This document shows positions 31,562 to 45,900 of a DNA stretch of 64,000 bases, piece after piece. Each line of letters begins with the position of its first letter. Position 1 is the stretch's first letter. This DNA is from Brachyhypopomus gauderio (lineage: Eukaryota > Chordata > Actinopteri > Gymnotiformes > Hypopomidae). A program made the position numbers and the translations under genes. The notes under the pieces are model-generated. The model was not told the origin of the DNA, searched no databases, and saw only the letters and a list, made by a program, of their open reading frames with translations. The DNA lies in NCBI RefSeq assembly GCF_052324685.1, contig NC_135219.1, forward strand, positions 21,685,258-21,749,257, read 5' to 3'.

Positions 31562-31573
31562 CTTATACAGATG
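31562..31573 (-). promoter_or_regulatory. TATA box and E-box of the zp3-like gene
   Basis: On the minus strand CATCTG (an E-box, CANNTG) at 31573-31568 runs directly into TATAAG (31567-31562), about 52 nt before the chosen ATG. An E-box with a TATA box close to the start is the layout known for oocyte-specific zp promoters driven by FIGLA; use by FIGLA here is inference. Confidence 0.5.
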
Positions 31574-31579
31574 ACTAAC

Positions 31580-32405
31580 TCCTCCCCTCTCGTTATGATA
31601 TTGAATTCTGGACCTGTTCTATTGGGAATGATCAAACAGCAGATTTATACAGCTCAGTAATTATCTCAAAATTTAGAGAGTACATGCATATACTATTATG
31701 GTTGCATTATAAAACTTAAGTTATTTAAATACTTTTTTTGGACTTAATCTCATGCTTTAGCCTAAGATGATTAAAGTTGCCAAAAGCTGCAAGTTAAAAT
31801 AAATTACCTCTGATGAAGGAATGAGTTTCTAGTTGAGGTTAATTTGGTTAATTAGACAACAAACCCATAAGTCATCCAAGGAACAGATAAGTGCATGGTA
31901 GCCTAGAATCTCTAGTGTTTAACCCAGTTATAATTATAATGTCAAAGTTCTGATGTACAGAAACATATTGCTAAATGAAGACATATGTTGCATTGTTTTT
32001 AGAGTAATGGATAAGAATCACATTTTGTGTCTTGGTTTTTGTAATATTCATATCTTTGGATACATTGAAATAAGGAATGGTTTGTAACTTCCAAGGAATG
32101 TAATATTCCTCTCTACTAGTTAAAATCTTAGTTTTCTTAGCAACTATACATATTACATTTGTAGCTTTTGTATGACAAACATACAACACTGCTACTCACA
32201 TAAAGCATTTAATAAAAATCTTCACATTATTTTTGTTTAAAACATTTCCCACATTAAATTCTTTGAAATACTTAAAAGTACATACAGGAAAGCCAATGAC
32301 TTTTTTGGTAGGATCTTTAATTCTACATGTAAATAAATAAGCAAGCAACTTTTTAAAAACTTGAAGCAATGCAATTTCTAAAGCACTGAAAACACACATA
32401 CAATG
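31580..32405. other. Intergenic between zp3-like gene and actr10
   Basis: AT-rich DNA with no recognised feature. A second TATA-like sequence on the minus strand (TGTATAAATC, near 31650) lies further from the zp3 start and is less likely to be used. Confidence 0.4.
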
Positions 32406-32409
32406 GGAA

Positions 32410-32788
32410 ATTTACAGAATGGAAAGAGGTTTTATTCTCAAATATTTACTGTATTAGTGTTGCTGCAGTGGTGTGGAGCAGCTGTGTATGCTAAGTAGTT
32501 CAAACTGTATATACAGATATTTTTTCACTTCATCATGCCATTTGAATACAATCAACAACATACATGAAACACTGTTGTGAAGTTATTGGGTTTGCTGTAT
32601 TTGCAATTGCCCATTGGTGGTTTTTAAATTGCTATTGATCTTGGGTAAAGGTACTCACAAAAATCACAAATACAATGACCATATGCAACCATTTTTGAGA
32701 GTCAAAATCTCAACACGGTAGCCCAGATGCATAGGCTTTGAAGCTGTAACTAAGACAATGTCTCAAAGAATGAGATGTCACTTGTGGC
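32410..32788 (-). other. actr10: actr10 3' UTR
   Basis: Non-coding sequence after the stop at 32789. A minus-strand AATAAA (plus TTTATT, 32431-32436) gives a short 3' UTR ending near 32410. Confidence 0.55.
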
Positions 32789-34956
32789 TTATTTCTCAGT
32801 GGAGAAGGCTCTCTTCATGAGAGGTGGGGGTGTTCGTCCAGTGTCATACACTGGCTCAGGTGGGGGGCTGCTAAGACAACACCAGTCAGGAATGCGGCCT
32901 GTCTGATTGTAGTAGTCTCTGGACACAGACCGGCTTCCCAAGATATCCTGCAATGCTCCAAAAATAGCCCCTGCACAGACAGACAGAGAAAACCTTTAAA
33001 AACTGAAATAACAAATATGCTTAGAAATCTTAGAAGAGGGACTTTTCTCTCTGACCTCCCAGCCAAGCGGTGCAGTTGGGCTTTGCTGGTGGACTGTGGA
33101 TTCGGAAAGTCTTGGTGGCTAGAGCGTCACAGTATTTGGGCTTCTCTACCAGCAAGCGAATCTCAGCCAGAAGACGATGAAGAAAGCCAGGCAGCATCGC
33201 TGTGCCACCGATTACCACCAAATTCTCAGACAGTACCTTTCGTGTGTCAATGGGGCACTGATGGAGAACAGGGATGTCAACATAAGAATATAACAGTTAT
33301 GATTCCCATGGCCATGTGACCTTTACTAATATACAACACCATGGGTTAAAAGAGGATAAAGTAGTTGCAATTTCAAAATAAGTACTAATCTCTAGCCTAT
33401 AAAATGGTAATATTATTAATGGAGACAGTACTTTACTAAAACACCATTCACCGTTTGGTATGTTGGTCATTTTTACCTTAACCAGAGTGTCAAGCACTAA
33501 GGTAGCAATAGACTTTTCTTCATTGTCCTGTTCAAACAGCATCTCAGCAACTGAGTCTCTGTAAAACAGGTAATTGAATTTTATCATGAGATTGCTACAC
33601 AGAATGATACATCTGTCAATATAAATCCAGGGGAAAATTAACCCTTAAATCAGTTTTTTTATACCTTAAAATTTTAAACTTTTAAATGATACCTATTTAA
33701 AAGGACACATTTTTAAAATACATAAATGCACATTCACAAACACAGAAGGCAGAAGACATTGAGAAATCTTGATTTAAAATAAACATGGAGAGGTGAAATA
33801 AACACCTTCTAAAAGGTGATGACAAGTTTACCTTATTGACCCCTTTATATGCAGAATCTTCTCTCCATCCAAGGGATAATCAGCATCTGGTGGAGGAGGA
33901 GGTCTCTGGGACATGAAGAAACAGACATTGCATTTACCTTAAAATCAAATGTGAGCATTCAGCACTGACCATTTGCTATTAAAACACTCAGCGTATATTT
34001 ACTTCAGGCAAAAAAAAAAAAAAACCCTATGGATCAACATTTCCTGTTACCATGCTAAAACAGTCATGATGAATACATAAAAACTTATGCGACTGATGAC
34101 ATGAAGATTAACTATATTTACAAACCCCTGCAGTTCCATCCAAGTTAAATTTGGATTCCTGAATTTTCAGGCCTCTCTGCAAGTCACTGACAAAGCATGT
34201 CCTAACTAAAGAAAAATAAATGGAAAAACCATTTAGATCAATTATTGTTAAAATCACAGTATGCATTTGTGTATTTTTGACTAATCTTGTTAGCGCTTAC
34301 CTTTAATATCCTCTACAATCTCCTCTGGAATGGATCCTGAAGAAAAAAGGGAAAAAATAACAAGACAGATTAGAATAACAAGACTGTGAATATTGCACAA
34401 TAGAGATTTATCCTTACCCTACAAACCTGCACTAGAGAGGTCTGCATGGTGACTAGAACTCCTAACAATACTTTTTAAGTGCTACCATGAAAACTAAGGA
34501 TAAATAAGTCCTACCATGGCAATATTCTATTTCTCATATATGGGGCCATATATTATTTGGTGCCTTGTGACAACCACAGACACTTACCAATGACAGTGGG
34601 TAAACTATGGCCAGTGCCCGAGTCTGTATCAACCGTGCACTGTTCTTTCAGCAGACTGTCCAATTCCCTGTACAGCAGAGAGGGATAATGATGTAAGACC
34701 ATTTGAATATTTTTTATAACTATTGCCTGACATGGCAATACTGCATCTTAAAATAGGTCCGTTTATGCTTTCACCCCTGCTACTTACTTCTGAATGGCTT
34801 TTCCACCCAGTGGCAAAGCCTCCCAAGCAGACAGGATTGGGATACCCTCATAAACCTAGCAATCTATTAAGGCAAAATCATTTGAGCATTACATAATTAG
34901 AGCAATTATCATTATGATGCTTTATTGAAATAGCTACTTTCTGTCACACAACATAT

Positions 34957-34990
<34 letters not shown>

Positions 34991-37900
34991 AAATCTATAA
35001 ACAACTGATAATCTATCCACATAACTATCCTTATGATTTCTTATTATGGATACAGTGCTATGCAAAAATATTACTTTGCAAAGTAATTGATTCATTTAAA
35101 TCGCGGTGTTCCGAAACACTGTTTCGAAGTCCGTATCGAAAAGGGAAAGTCACGTGACTGTTCCAAAAGCAGGGTTTGTTCGATACGTTTCGAATCTTTT
35201 CGCGCGTTTTAGTCCGCACTTACTTTCAAACAGCTGGTCTGAGATCAGAATGTTTATTTATTAAACATTACAAGTAATCAGTAAAGTGTTACACAAGCAT
35301 TTCCCTACCTTGCAATGTAAAATTAATTATGTCAGCTATATCAATCCACTGACTAATAGTGTATCATAATGAAAAATACATGTTAATGACATCATTAAAA
35401 CAACCCTGTTCTCTGCAAAATGATTTGTTTTCATGATTAAAATTTATTTAGGGACACAATATGCTATGGGGGAATATTTCAGGTCATGTTTCATTTAAAA
35501 AACACATTATTTCTGTTAAGAAAACATTGTGGATTTAGGCCCTGGTTGCCCACTAGATGTCACTGTGGCGTGTGATGATTCGAAAGTTTCACAAGATCGA
35601 ATCATTTTCCGAATCAATTGGTTCATTTGATTCGATCTCACAAAAGCCCCACTTTTGACATCACTAGTATTCACCCTGCGGGCAGTGAAGCCTCTAAAAA
35701 GTTTTGGTGCAACCAATTACCTTCCGAAGTCACATGCTTAGTGAAATGAAATTCCACCTGTGTTCAAAGTGTCACATGATCTGTCAGTATATACAGACCT
35801 TTTCTAAAAGGCCCCAGATGCTGCAATACCATTATGTAAGAGGCACTATTAACCAAACAACACCAAGAAGACCAAGCAGCTCTCTAAACAAGTCAGGAAC
35901 ACAGTTCCTGAGAAGTCAGAGTTGGGTTGTAAAAATCTCTGATGATGCACCATCAAATCCATTATCAAATGGAAAGAAATGATACAACAACAAATTTGCT
36001 AAGAGAAGGCCACCCACCAAAACTCTCAGACCAGACAAGGAGGGCATTAATCAGAGAGGCAGCACAGAGTCCAAAGGTAACCCTGAAGGAGCTGCAGAGT
36101 TCCCAAACAGACTGGCATATCTATCCATACGACCACAATAAGCTGCTGGGCTTTTTAGAAGAGTGGCCAGAAAAACAGCTTTACTTGCAGACAAAAATAG
36201 GATGGCTTATTTTGAGTTTGCCAAAAGGCCTGTGGGAGACTCGCCAAATGTATGGGGGAAGGTGCTCTGGTCAGATGAGACCAAACTTGAATCGCCAAAG
36301 AAAATGTTACGTCTGGTGCCAAACCAATATCTCGTAACTCCAACACCATCCCCATAGTGAAGCGTGGTGGCAGCATCATGCTGTGGGGATGTTTTTCAGC
36401 AGCAGGGACTGGGAAACTGAGTCTGAGTTGAGGGTAAGATAGATGGTACTAAATACAGGGATATTCTTGAGCAAATCTTGTTTTGGTTTGTATATGATTT
36501 GAGAATGGGATGGAGGTTCACATTCCAACAAGACAATGACTTCAAAGCATGCTGCACTTGAGACTGTGGTCAGACTTGAAGATTGCTGTTCACCAGCAGA
36601 AACCATCTAACTTGAAGGAGCAGCTTTGCCTTGAGGAATGATCAACAATCCCAGTGGCAAGCTCAAAGGAACTTATCCAAAGTGACCTGCAGCTGTAATT
36701 GCCACAAAAATGTGGCTCTACAGAGTACTCACTTTAGGTGTGTGTATAGTTTTGCATGTTGAAGTCTTAAGTTTTGCTTCACAATAAATAAAATCACATG
36801 TTCAAAATTGTAGGCATGTTCAGTAAACTAAACTCTTACAAAATGCCATTTTAATTCCAGGTAGTGATGCTAGTAAATCACAAATGACAGGGGAGGGGGG
36901 GTAAATAATTCTGCAGGGAACCGTATAAAGTATTTGAGCAGGAGCAGCATCGGCAGTAGACCCAAGTTACTGCAACAGTAAAAACTAATCTGAACTTAAC
37001 TGCTTAATTGACCCCTATAAACTGAAGTGTTTACAAATATTTTTGGGGTGGCTTTCCTTATGGACTTGTGCACAGGTAGTTCACTGGCATAGTAGGCATG
37101 CAAAAAGGATACTGGCAGCACCAATGTTTCTGTGTATCCACAATCCATCACAAGTGCTGAGTTGATGCCTAAAGTCATGATGGACATTAGGTGACTGGGT
37201 GCAAACAGGACTGATGGAACCTGCAAATGTAAAAAAAATATATTAATTAAAATCTCAGAATGTCAGCCTATACTTCAACAAGGAGCAGAAATGTATGCTC
37301 TCGTTCAGCCCTCATATGAAAAGTGAATGTACAGCAACAATGGGAGCTAACACAAATCCATTCTGAAACCCTGCAAAATAACTTGGTGAGCTCCAGAGAA
37401 CAAAAACCGTTACCTCAAAGTGTTTAAAAAAGACCTTGGATAGCATTTCTCTGAAGTGTGAAGGGCAGAGGATAGATTCAATTATAACCACTCTTCTATC
37501 ACGCGGGTTCACAAGCAAGTGCCTGTGGGTACACAGAGTCCAGAAGGAAAACAGGAAGAGTTTCAAGAAAACAAAATCACAGCTTCAGCAGAACAAGTGT
37601 ATATTTATACAACACATTTAGTGTGACAAGGTGCAGGATTTACAGATAGTTTATCTCATACCTGAAGTACAATGTGTGAATGAACTCCTTCAGGTTGTTG
37701 TACAGCTCCTCTGTATTTATATTGTACTGCACGACTTTAATGGGCTGAAATAATGCAAATCATATGAACTGAGTAAATCAGTCGATGAGACTTTTAGACG
37801 TGCCCTGATCAGTGGCCTCACAGTACATTTAATATCCAACTTACGTGTTGGAGTCCAGGGCGCTGGATCTCACTAGGGATGATAAATCTGGGACCAGTCT

Positions 37901-38347
37901 CACCTGCAAATCCACATCTGTGTATTTGAAACAAGGGTTACAAAACTGCAAATTCATGCTTGAAAGAAATACAAACTAGTTGATGCTTTATTTTTCATGC
38001 AGTCTTGGCAGTTGCACATTTCAATTCATGAAATTACGGAATGCGGACGTCAAAACGTAGATTTTACGTGAGGACATAGCTAATGTTAAGTGTTTCAACT
38101 ATTTATTCTTATAAATTACACAAAGCACATCATAATGGTACATTATTGTCTTAGTTAACTCTGGAGCTACACCTGTGTTATAGCAGGCTAACTGTGATTA
38201 GCAATTTAGTGGGTTAGCACTAAAGTGTTAGCAATTTAGCTAGCTAGCTAGTCAATTAACGATAACTCACTTTGTGTATGCTGCTCCTAAGTCAATAACC
38301 ACCGCTGTTTTCTCTCCTCCGCTCCCTAATACTTCAAATAAGGGCAT
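32789..38347 (-). CDS. actr10: Actin-related protein 10 (dynactin subunit Arp11)
   Basis: Arp11 caps the pointed end of the dynactin Arp1 filament and helps dynein bind cargo. Minus-strand exons: 38271-38347, 37845-37917, 37662-37744, 37414-37522, 37113-37220, 34788-34855, 34588-34667, 34301-34336, 34126-34205, 33832-33905, 33477-33558, 33056-33257, 32789-32970. All phases agree and the total is 417 codons, the human length. Actin-fold signatures: [21 protein letters not shown] at the N-terminus (phosphate loop), [16 protein letters not shown] near 140-155, and [14 protein letters not shown] near 305. Ends with [12 protein letters not shown]. Intron 5 is the longest because a Tc1-like element sits in it. 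The fit to ACTR10 is complete, with no frameshift. Confidence 0.97.
34963..34990. repeat. Poly(A) run
   Basis: About 28 adenines in actr10 intron 5, with no retroposed body recognised upstream. Confidence 0.9.
35051..36925 (+). pseudogene. Tc1-like transposon remnant with nested insertion, in actr10 intron 5
   Basis: The left end CAGTGCTATGCAAAA and right end GTAAATAATTCTGC...CCGTA resemble known fish Tc1 ends. Transposase-like sequence runs from about 35830 to 36700 on the plus strand, antisense to actr10, including [27 protein letters not shown] and the nucleotide block GTGGCAGCATCATGCTGTGG. Stops and frameshifts are frequent and parts are deleted. From about 35085 to 35668 an unrelated segment (ending CACTTTTGACATCACTAG) interrupts the 5' non-coding part; its own ends are not clear. 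Inactive. Confidence 0.8.
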
Positions 38348-38470
38348 TTTAAATGAAGACAATGATGTTTCACGACCAAAGCAATACAGAATGGAGAAAT
38401 CTAGCCAGCCAGCCAGCTAGACACTAACGGCGCCGCTACCAGGGTGGGACGACGTTGTTGACATCGCAAC
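38348..38470 (-). promoter_or_regulatory. actr10: actr10 promoter region
   Basis: Short GC-richer stretch with CGGCGCCG (38428-38435) ahead of the actr10 ATG. It faces the armh4 upstream region about 0.5 kb away. Start site not determined. Confidence 0.4.
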
Positions 38471-38859
38471 ACTGACATTTGCCTGTTTAAAAAATAAGAA
38501 ATAAATGAATGTTAAATAAATGTTTGTTGATTTCTCTGCATATTTAAAATAATTAATTCTGTATATATTTTTATCAATTTCTAAATGTATACAACAACGT
38601 CTTTACGAAAGTAAGCACGTCAAACAGGCAATATGCAAGACAGCACAGCCAGTTATTCGTGCTGATTTGAGAACAGTTGTACTCTTATATTACTCGTGGT
38701 AGGATTTTAGTAGAAGTTGGTCTGAGTTAAAATCTTTTTGACAAACTTTTACTCTTTTCAAGGCTGTCTGGTGGTGTTTATCAGGACTTGTGATTCAGTG
38801 ACGAAACAAAACAGAATTTACTCATATCTGTCACTAAATATTGATATAGAAAACTATGG

Positions 38860-38872
38860 GGGGGGGGGGGGA
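38860..38872. repeat. Poly(G) run
   Basis: Thirteen or so G residues in the actr10-armh4 intergenic region. Confidence 0.9.
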
Positions 38873-38999
38873 GCATGAATACATTCCTGCTTGTTAGGTG
38901 CCCGTACACATAATAAATAATGTAAATGCACCCTGACAGCAAATGTAGCGGGAACACCCCACAAAAACAAAATTAAAAGCCCAATTGATCACAGTGTGT

Positions 39000-39200
39000 A
39001 TGTAACGAACTTTTTGGCAGCGTTCCGTTTTCCTCATATGGAACTCTGACGCGCATCATGCACGCGCTTTGGCTTCCAGCGCGCACCATGTCAGTCCCGT
39101 TTACGCTGCGAATGCCACATTTGATACTATTGCAGCGATTGGGTGGAATGGGCTACTGCTGAAATCATTTTGATTGGTTTATTTCACATCAACTCGGCAG
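39000..39200 (+). promoter_or_regulatory. armh4: Candidate promoter and non-coding first exon of armh4
   Basis: Local CpG/GCGC cluster (GACGCGCATCATGCACGCGC, 39049-39068) and inverted CCAAT (ATTGG, 39139 and 39174), followed by an ideal donor CTCGGCAG|GTAAGG at 39200/39201. An acceptor-like CTCTCAG lies just ahead of the armh4 ATG (about 39971-39977), so a spliced 5' UTR is likely. Confidence 0.45.
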
Positions 39201-39984
39201 GTAAGGATTGTAGGGTCTTAACAAAATTGCAATTAAACGCTTTGCAGAATAACCAGTGAAAAAATATTCGTCGTCTATGTGGGTATTTGTTTACAAATAT
39301 GTCACTCAAATAGCTTAGTCAATGATTTGACATTTCCAGTTGAGCTTGACGTAGCATATCATCTTCTACATGAACACACTTATCATGAAATATCTATGTT
39401 TAATATGACGAACGAATAAAAAGGATGAGCTATACCCCAGTCATTATACTGAGTGACAAAGCATTAAAACGCGAGTGGTGCGTTTCCTGAATCTTTGGTC
39501 TCCGTGGTCTAACAGACTTTTAATATCTAACTGTAATTTATACATTTCACTATATTATTGTTTTATAATTCAGTTAACGCACATCCTGTGTATAGTAAGG
39601 ATGCTTGTATTGTAGAACGAACATAGGGCTATTTTTAGGGTTTGCGAGTGGAGGCGTGAACCATGTGCTGTTTCAGGATCTGCAGGAGATTTGTCTTCGT
39701 GCAGACAAAAAAGAAAGAAAATGCCTGCTTATCCAAATGATGTGCAAAATGCATGGAAAAAATGACTGCAGTATTGTAAAATGATTTTTTAATGATGATT
39801 TGTGTCTTGCTTTGTGAGTATATATATTTTATTTTATATATTTGTAGCCCTGAATGAAGTCCAAAACAGATTAATTTTTTGCCTCCATTTTTCCAAGGCG
39901 TTTTCTGACATTTGATGTGGCCAGCTCTCTCCATTCTAAGGAGGTTCAGTCCCCCAGAATCCATGCTCAACTCTCAGTTAAGCT

Positions 39985-42900
39985 ATGCTGCATTGTGAAA
40001 CTTTCAAAGTTCTCTTGTTGGCTGAGATCTGTCTCTATACATGGGGCGCCCCCTTAGGGAGCACCTCCTTGCCACAGGCAAGGCACAGTGACAGAACAGA
40101 ACAAGGATCCAGACAGACCACTGGACATCTTGCAGGCCTACATAATGGCAAGCTGTGTATGATTTCGCAAATGCAACTGCATTCATCTCTCCGACTACCG
40201 GAATGGCAGGAACCAGGAAGAATCGCAGAGGTCTTACCCAGTGCAAAACACCAAGAGGAGGATGCAGTGACGGAAGTAGCAGTCAGACAGAGTAGACATG
40301 TGGACCAAGTTCATGCAAGGGCTCAGCCGTATGCACAATACCAGGATGCTTCTGCTGAGTCGATTGATGAAAGCTCACCTGAGGACAAGAACATGAGCCT
40401 TTCATCTGCAACTCCTTCTGAATCCACAGCTGCTGTGGACCATTCATTGGAACCTGGAGATGTAAATCCAATGAGAAAATTGGTTCGTTTGGTCAGTACT
40501 TCCACATCTGTAGCCGGTCAGATCAACCTACAGAAATATACCGGACAGTCTGAAAAGCCATCTAAACAGCTTCTTGGTGTCAATACTGACAGACCTGCAC
40601 AGACACAAGTTGAGCTGGGGCGCAGTGACAATCTGAGGCCAGGGAGCTTGTTTCACAGCAATGTTGAGGAAAATAACACTCTTCCAGTGAGCTTTCAGCC
40701 TCTGACCACTGCACCTTCTCAGGAACAGGAAGAACTGATGGTAAATATCAAGGAGAACATATCTGCCAAGCTAAATCCAAAGCACTGGATAGGAGTCTCG
40801 ACAGAACCCCAATTCTTTAATCAGTCTCCCTTGGCCATTGGTCCTGTCATTACTTCTCTAACAACATCAGGCTCTTCCAATGGACAGACTAGAGGGGCTA
40901 CAGGATACAATGAGAGAGTAGCAGAAGACAGTCTCTTTACAGCCTCAGAGGTCCAGGATAAAGCACGTCGATTCTTGCAGCCAGACCTGACCCACATCTC
41001 CAGACTGGCGGATCTCCAAGACACCTGGACTGAGTCAGGCCATTTGCAACGAGGTGAGCAATTCCAATTACTTTATATTATAAATGCATGTGAAATATTT
41101 TGGTCTCTGGGCCCTTTTTTCCATTTTTTATTTATATTTCATTTTTATTTATTAAATGTAGTGCATTTTCTTTTTACATCCTCATATGCTGAATCAAATG
41201 CTAACAGTCATGCACGATTATTAACTTCAGTATTTGCAGTAGTTATATGCATTATATTTTCTTCTGAGTTCATAAGTTTATGCAAAGTGTTTGTGAGGGT
41301 TCAATATGGAAAAAGCTGGAATGAAAGAGGTGCAAAGCGTGATAAAGATAGACTTTCAATGTGCACTGAAGGCAGGTGGTTATACTTGCTCTACTTTGAA
41401 CCACTTGTGGGAGGATGGAGGCCTAATTACTTTCTATTTTTGAGTCAGTACTAGAATTAAGTGAGAGTCAATGCGTAAAGATGGGTATAAGTTCTTTAAG
41501 CATGCTTCTGTCAGATCTAAAGCCTTATGTACTTTGACAGGTGATTACTCTCTGCTGTAACAAAACCAGTCATTTTCTTATGGAAACAAACAACCCGTGA
41601 AACCTGAATTGCTCCGATTTATTCTTGATTGCCTTGTATTTGTGTATCCTTAATGATTAGTTATCATTACGGAATTAGGAATCACCAGAAAATTCACCAG
41701 TTATCTTCAGATGGATGACACAACATATGACACAAACCAGTTCTAAACTGTCTATAATAAGCATACAATATTTTCTCCTTTTTATATGACCTCTGTTGAT
41801 ACAGTGGAAGAAGCAAGCATCTTGCCCTTGTCACAGGAGGTGGGCCCAGAGGCAACCATGTCTTCTGAGGACCTGCCTTTGATATTTGCGCCATTCGATG
41901 ATGTCACCCCCCCCAGGAGCTCCGCACTGGCATTTGAGCTGACTGTCGCCATGGCACCAGTGACAGGGATGCGTGGAGAGGGAGAGCTTGAGCAAGCAGT
42001 GTCCATGAATGCGGACCACACTCCATCTGATGCCTCTCTCCTGGGACCGTCTGATTGGCCATCGCCATGGCAGATGTCTGGTGCAGAGAATTCGGATGCT
42101 CTTATAACATCTCAAATGCCGATCAACAAACCTTTCTCTGAAGAAGACCCGGAGCATAGTGACAAGACAGAGAACCTACAGAGTAAGACTGTATAAAATG
42201 CTTTGGTATCTAGTATGTACAGTTAATGCTGGTCATAATTACATAACATGTCCTCATGTCATCACTTAATTTTATTCTTAAATCTAGTTTGAACTGAGTC
42301 ATTGTGAATGTTTGTTAAACATCTATAACCAGTGCATACAGCAGTGGAGTGAGTATAAACATCATAGGCAGTTTTATTAAACAGCACATCACCCAGTACC
42401 TTTGCAGTCAGAGACAACACACCTCAGCTTCAGAAAATCCAAAAAGATGTAGACAGTTCGCCCCCTGCTGCACTACTGATTCTGACATCTGAGACCTGCT
42501 TCAGTGGGCTCAGGCTAAACCCAAAGTAGAAGGAAAATAGATAGAAATGCAAAAGGTGTTCACAAAAATAACTGGTTCTTCCTGGTACAGATGTCATCCC
42601 GACTACTATGGGATCACTTCCATTGTCATCTTCACACGCCTTCACTCAGCAAATTACAGACACTGAACCAACTCACTTACCAGAATTAAAACCAAATTCA
42701 CAACTAGAAGAACTACAGTCTGAAGGTTTGTTTTTACAGCATAACTACACTTTCACAAAAAATATAAATAATTAAGCAGTTTATTTATTTTTCATCTTTG
42801 TGTTATAGAGGATGAGGACAAAGAGGATGAAGATGTAGAGGACTCTGAGGAAGAGGAAGAGGAGATTGGGGAGGACCTAAGTGAGGCCCCTGCCCACACT

Positions 42901-45900
42901 CCTACACGCTCTTCTTACAGCCTTATCCCCCCGCCCCCAATCTGGGGGCATCAGAACCAAGGCCTTAGTGAGTCAGAAAGTTACCTTACGAAAAGTGAAT
43001 AGATTTATAAGTTCAGTGGGCAAAGCATTAGTGTCTAGAATCAGAGCAAATGAAAATGAAATTGAGGAATGAAATGTATTTTCTTATAACTGACCTGGCT
43101 ACAGTACACTGTAAAAAATGTCTGTTGATTTTACGGTAATAAACTATAAAATAGCAACAGTAAAAGATCGTAAAGTAGAAAACAGTATATTACTGTAACA
43201 GATGCAATAGTTTACTTTAAAAAAATAAACAGTATAAAAATTAATTTTTACAGTCATAATATGTAGAAAACACACATTTTAAATGTTAATTTCAATATTT
43301 TAGGTAAAATATATTGGAAAATTCCGTAATGTAGTAAACAAGGAATTACCCTAAAAATAAAAAAAAAATTCAGTCTAAATTACAGATTTTGCTGATGAGT
43401 AATTTTACAGTGAAAACCATTCATCAATCAGCAAAATCGCACGTTGATTTCTACAGAAAGAAAATGCTAAAAACATGGCCAGTGCTGAAAGGTAAAGCAT
43501 GTTGAAATATAGGACAATGTACTGCCATTTTAGAAATTGTCTTTGTAAATATGGGTCAAATATTTATACATATAAGGAATACCGTATTTTCTGGACCATA
43601 AGCTGCACTTAAAAGTTTTCGATATTCAAGTCTTGCGCTATCATTGCTGCCTTCAGTCGAATGGTGACTGTAGAGACGTTTCTCCCGCTGTTCTTTACTC
43701 AATTATGTTTTACGTAATGTTCTCTGGTTAGTTTATCGCTGCCAGCGTACACATTACGTATCTGTGTCAGGGACAGATTTTTAAATTCAGTGCACATACA
43801 AGGCGCACTGCTGATTTTTGAGAAAATGTAAGGCTTTTCTGCTTAAAGTCTGGAAAAGTGTGTAGCGTCGGTCCACTGGGGGCGGCGCTACTTCCCATGA
43901 GCCCCCGCGGCTCCGTTATTGATACGCGTTATGTGTAAGTGTTATGACATGCTGTTGTTGATTATGTATTTGATTATATGTTTTGTTAGTTTAAGTCTCC
44001 CTGTATTAGTTTATGTAGTTGTACAGTGTCTGAGTCTACCTACCGTGTTTGTGTAATGTTACAGTGCTAATGACCTGCCCTCATGTTTCACGTATTGTTT
44101 TTAATACGTGTGATCACGGCTTCATGCATGATTACGCTGCCAAGGCAAAATAAAAGTTCCTTGTTGTCTTAAAATGTGGCAACAACTGGGCAGCCCGAGT
44201 GATGGCGGCCTGCCAGTAATTTACTGTGAAGTTGGACTTCACAATCAAATACTGTAAAATAATAATGGTTGTAATGTGTTCATCATAGAGATAGACATTT
44301 TTTACGGTAAAGTTCTGGCAACCACAGCTGCCAGTCTTTTACCGTAAATTTAACAGATTTTTTTTTTACAATGTAGGTTGTTTTCATGTTAATTTTAGGG
44401 AAAAACATTGTTTTTTTATTCAGTTAAAACATTATCTTTTACAGTAAAATATTGACTCCAGCACCAGTTTTAACCGTAAAAACAACAATGACTTTGCCTT
44501 CCAACCGTTAAAGAAAAAAATGTTATACCCGTAATTTTATGGTGGTGTTCTGGCAACCTCAGCTGCCAGCGTTTTACCGTAAAATCTACGTTTTTTTTTT
44601 TACAGTGTAGCTCGTGAGGCAAGTACACTGTAAAAAAAAAAACGTAGATTTTACGGTAAAACGCTGGCAGCTGAGGTTGCCAGAACACCACCATAAAATT
44701 ACGGGTATAACATTTTTTTCTTTAACGGTTGGAAGGCAAAGTCATTGTTGTTTTTACGGTTAAAACTGGTGCTGGAGTCAATATTTTACTGTAAAAGATA
44801 ATGTTTTAACTGAATAAAAAAACAATGTTTTTCCCTAAAATTAACATGAAAACAACCTACATTGTAAAAAAAAAATCTGTTAAATTTACGGTAAAAGACT
44901 GGCAGCTGTGGTTGCCAGAACTTTACCGTAAAAAATGTCTATCTCTATGATGAACACATTACAACCATTATTATTTTACAGTATTTGATTGTGAAGTCCA
45001 ACTTCACAGTAAATTACTGGCAGGCCGCCATCACTCGGGCTGCCCAGTTGTTGCCACATTTTAAGACAACAAGGAACTTTTATTTTGCCTTGGCAGCGTA
45101 ATCATGCATGAAGCCGTGATCACACGTATTAAAAACAATACGTGAAACATGAGGGCAGGTCATTAGCACTGTAACATTACACAAACACGGTAGGTAGACT
45201 CAGACACTGTACAACTACATAAACTAATACAGGGAGACTTAAACTAACAAAACATATAATCAAATACATAATCAACAACAGCATGTCATAACACTTACAC
45301 ATAACGCGTATCAATAACGGAGCCGCGGGGGCTCATGGGAAGTAGCGCCGCCCCCAGTGGACCGACGCTACACACTTTTCCAGACTTTAAGCAGAAAAGC
45401 CTTACATTTTCTCAAAAATCAGCAGTTCGCCTTGTATGTGCACTGAATTTAAAAATCTGTCCCTGACACAGATACGTAATGTGTACGCTGGCAGCGATAA
45501 ACTAACCAGAGAACATTACGTAAAACATAATTGAGTAAAGAACAGCGGGAGAAACGTCTCTACAGTCACCATTCGACTGAAGGCAGCAATGATAGCGCAA
45601 GACTTGAATATCGAAAACTTTTAAGTGCAGCTTATGGTCCAGAAAATACGGTATTCCTTATATGTATAAATATTTGACCCATATTTACAAAGACAATTTC
45701 TAAAATGGCAGTACATTGTCCTATATTTCAACATGCTTTACCTTTCAGCACTGGCCATGTTTTTAGCATTTTCTTTCTGTAGAAATCAACGTGCGATTTT
45801 GCTGATTGATGAATGGTTTTCACTGTAAAATTACTCATCAGCAAAATCTGTAATTTAGACTGAATTTTTTTTTTATTTTTAGGGTAATTCCTTGTTTACT

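Noticed and set aside
40004..40246. Minus-strand frames opposite armh4 exon 1
   Set aside because: Shadows of the long coding exon.
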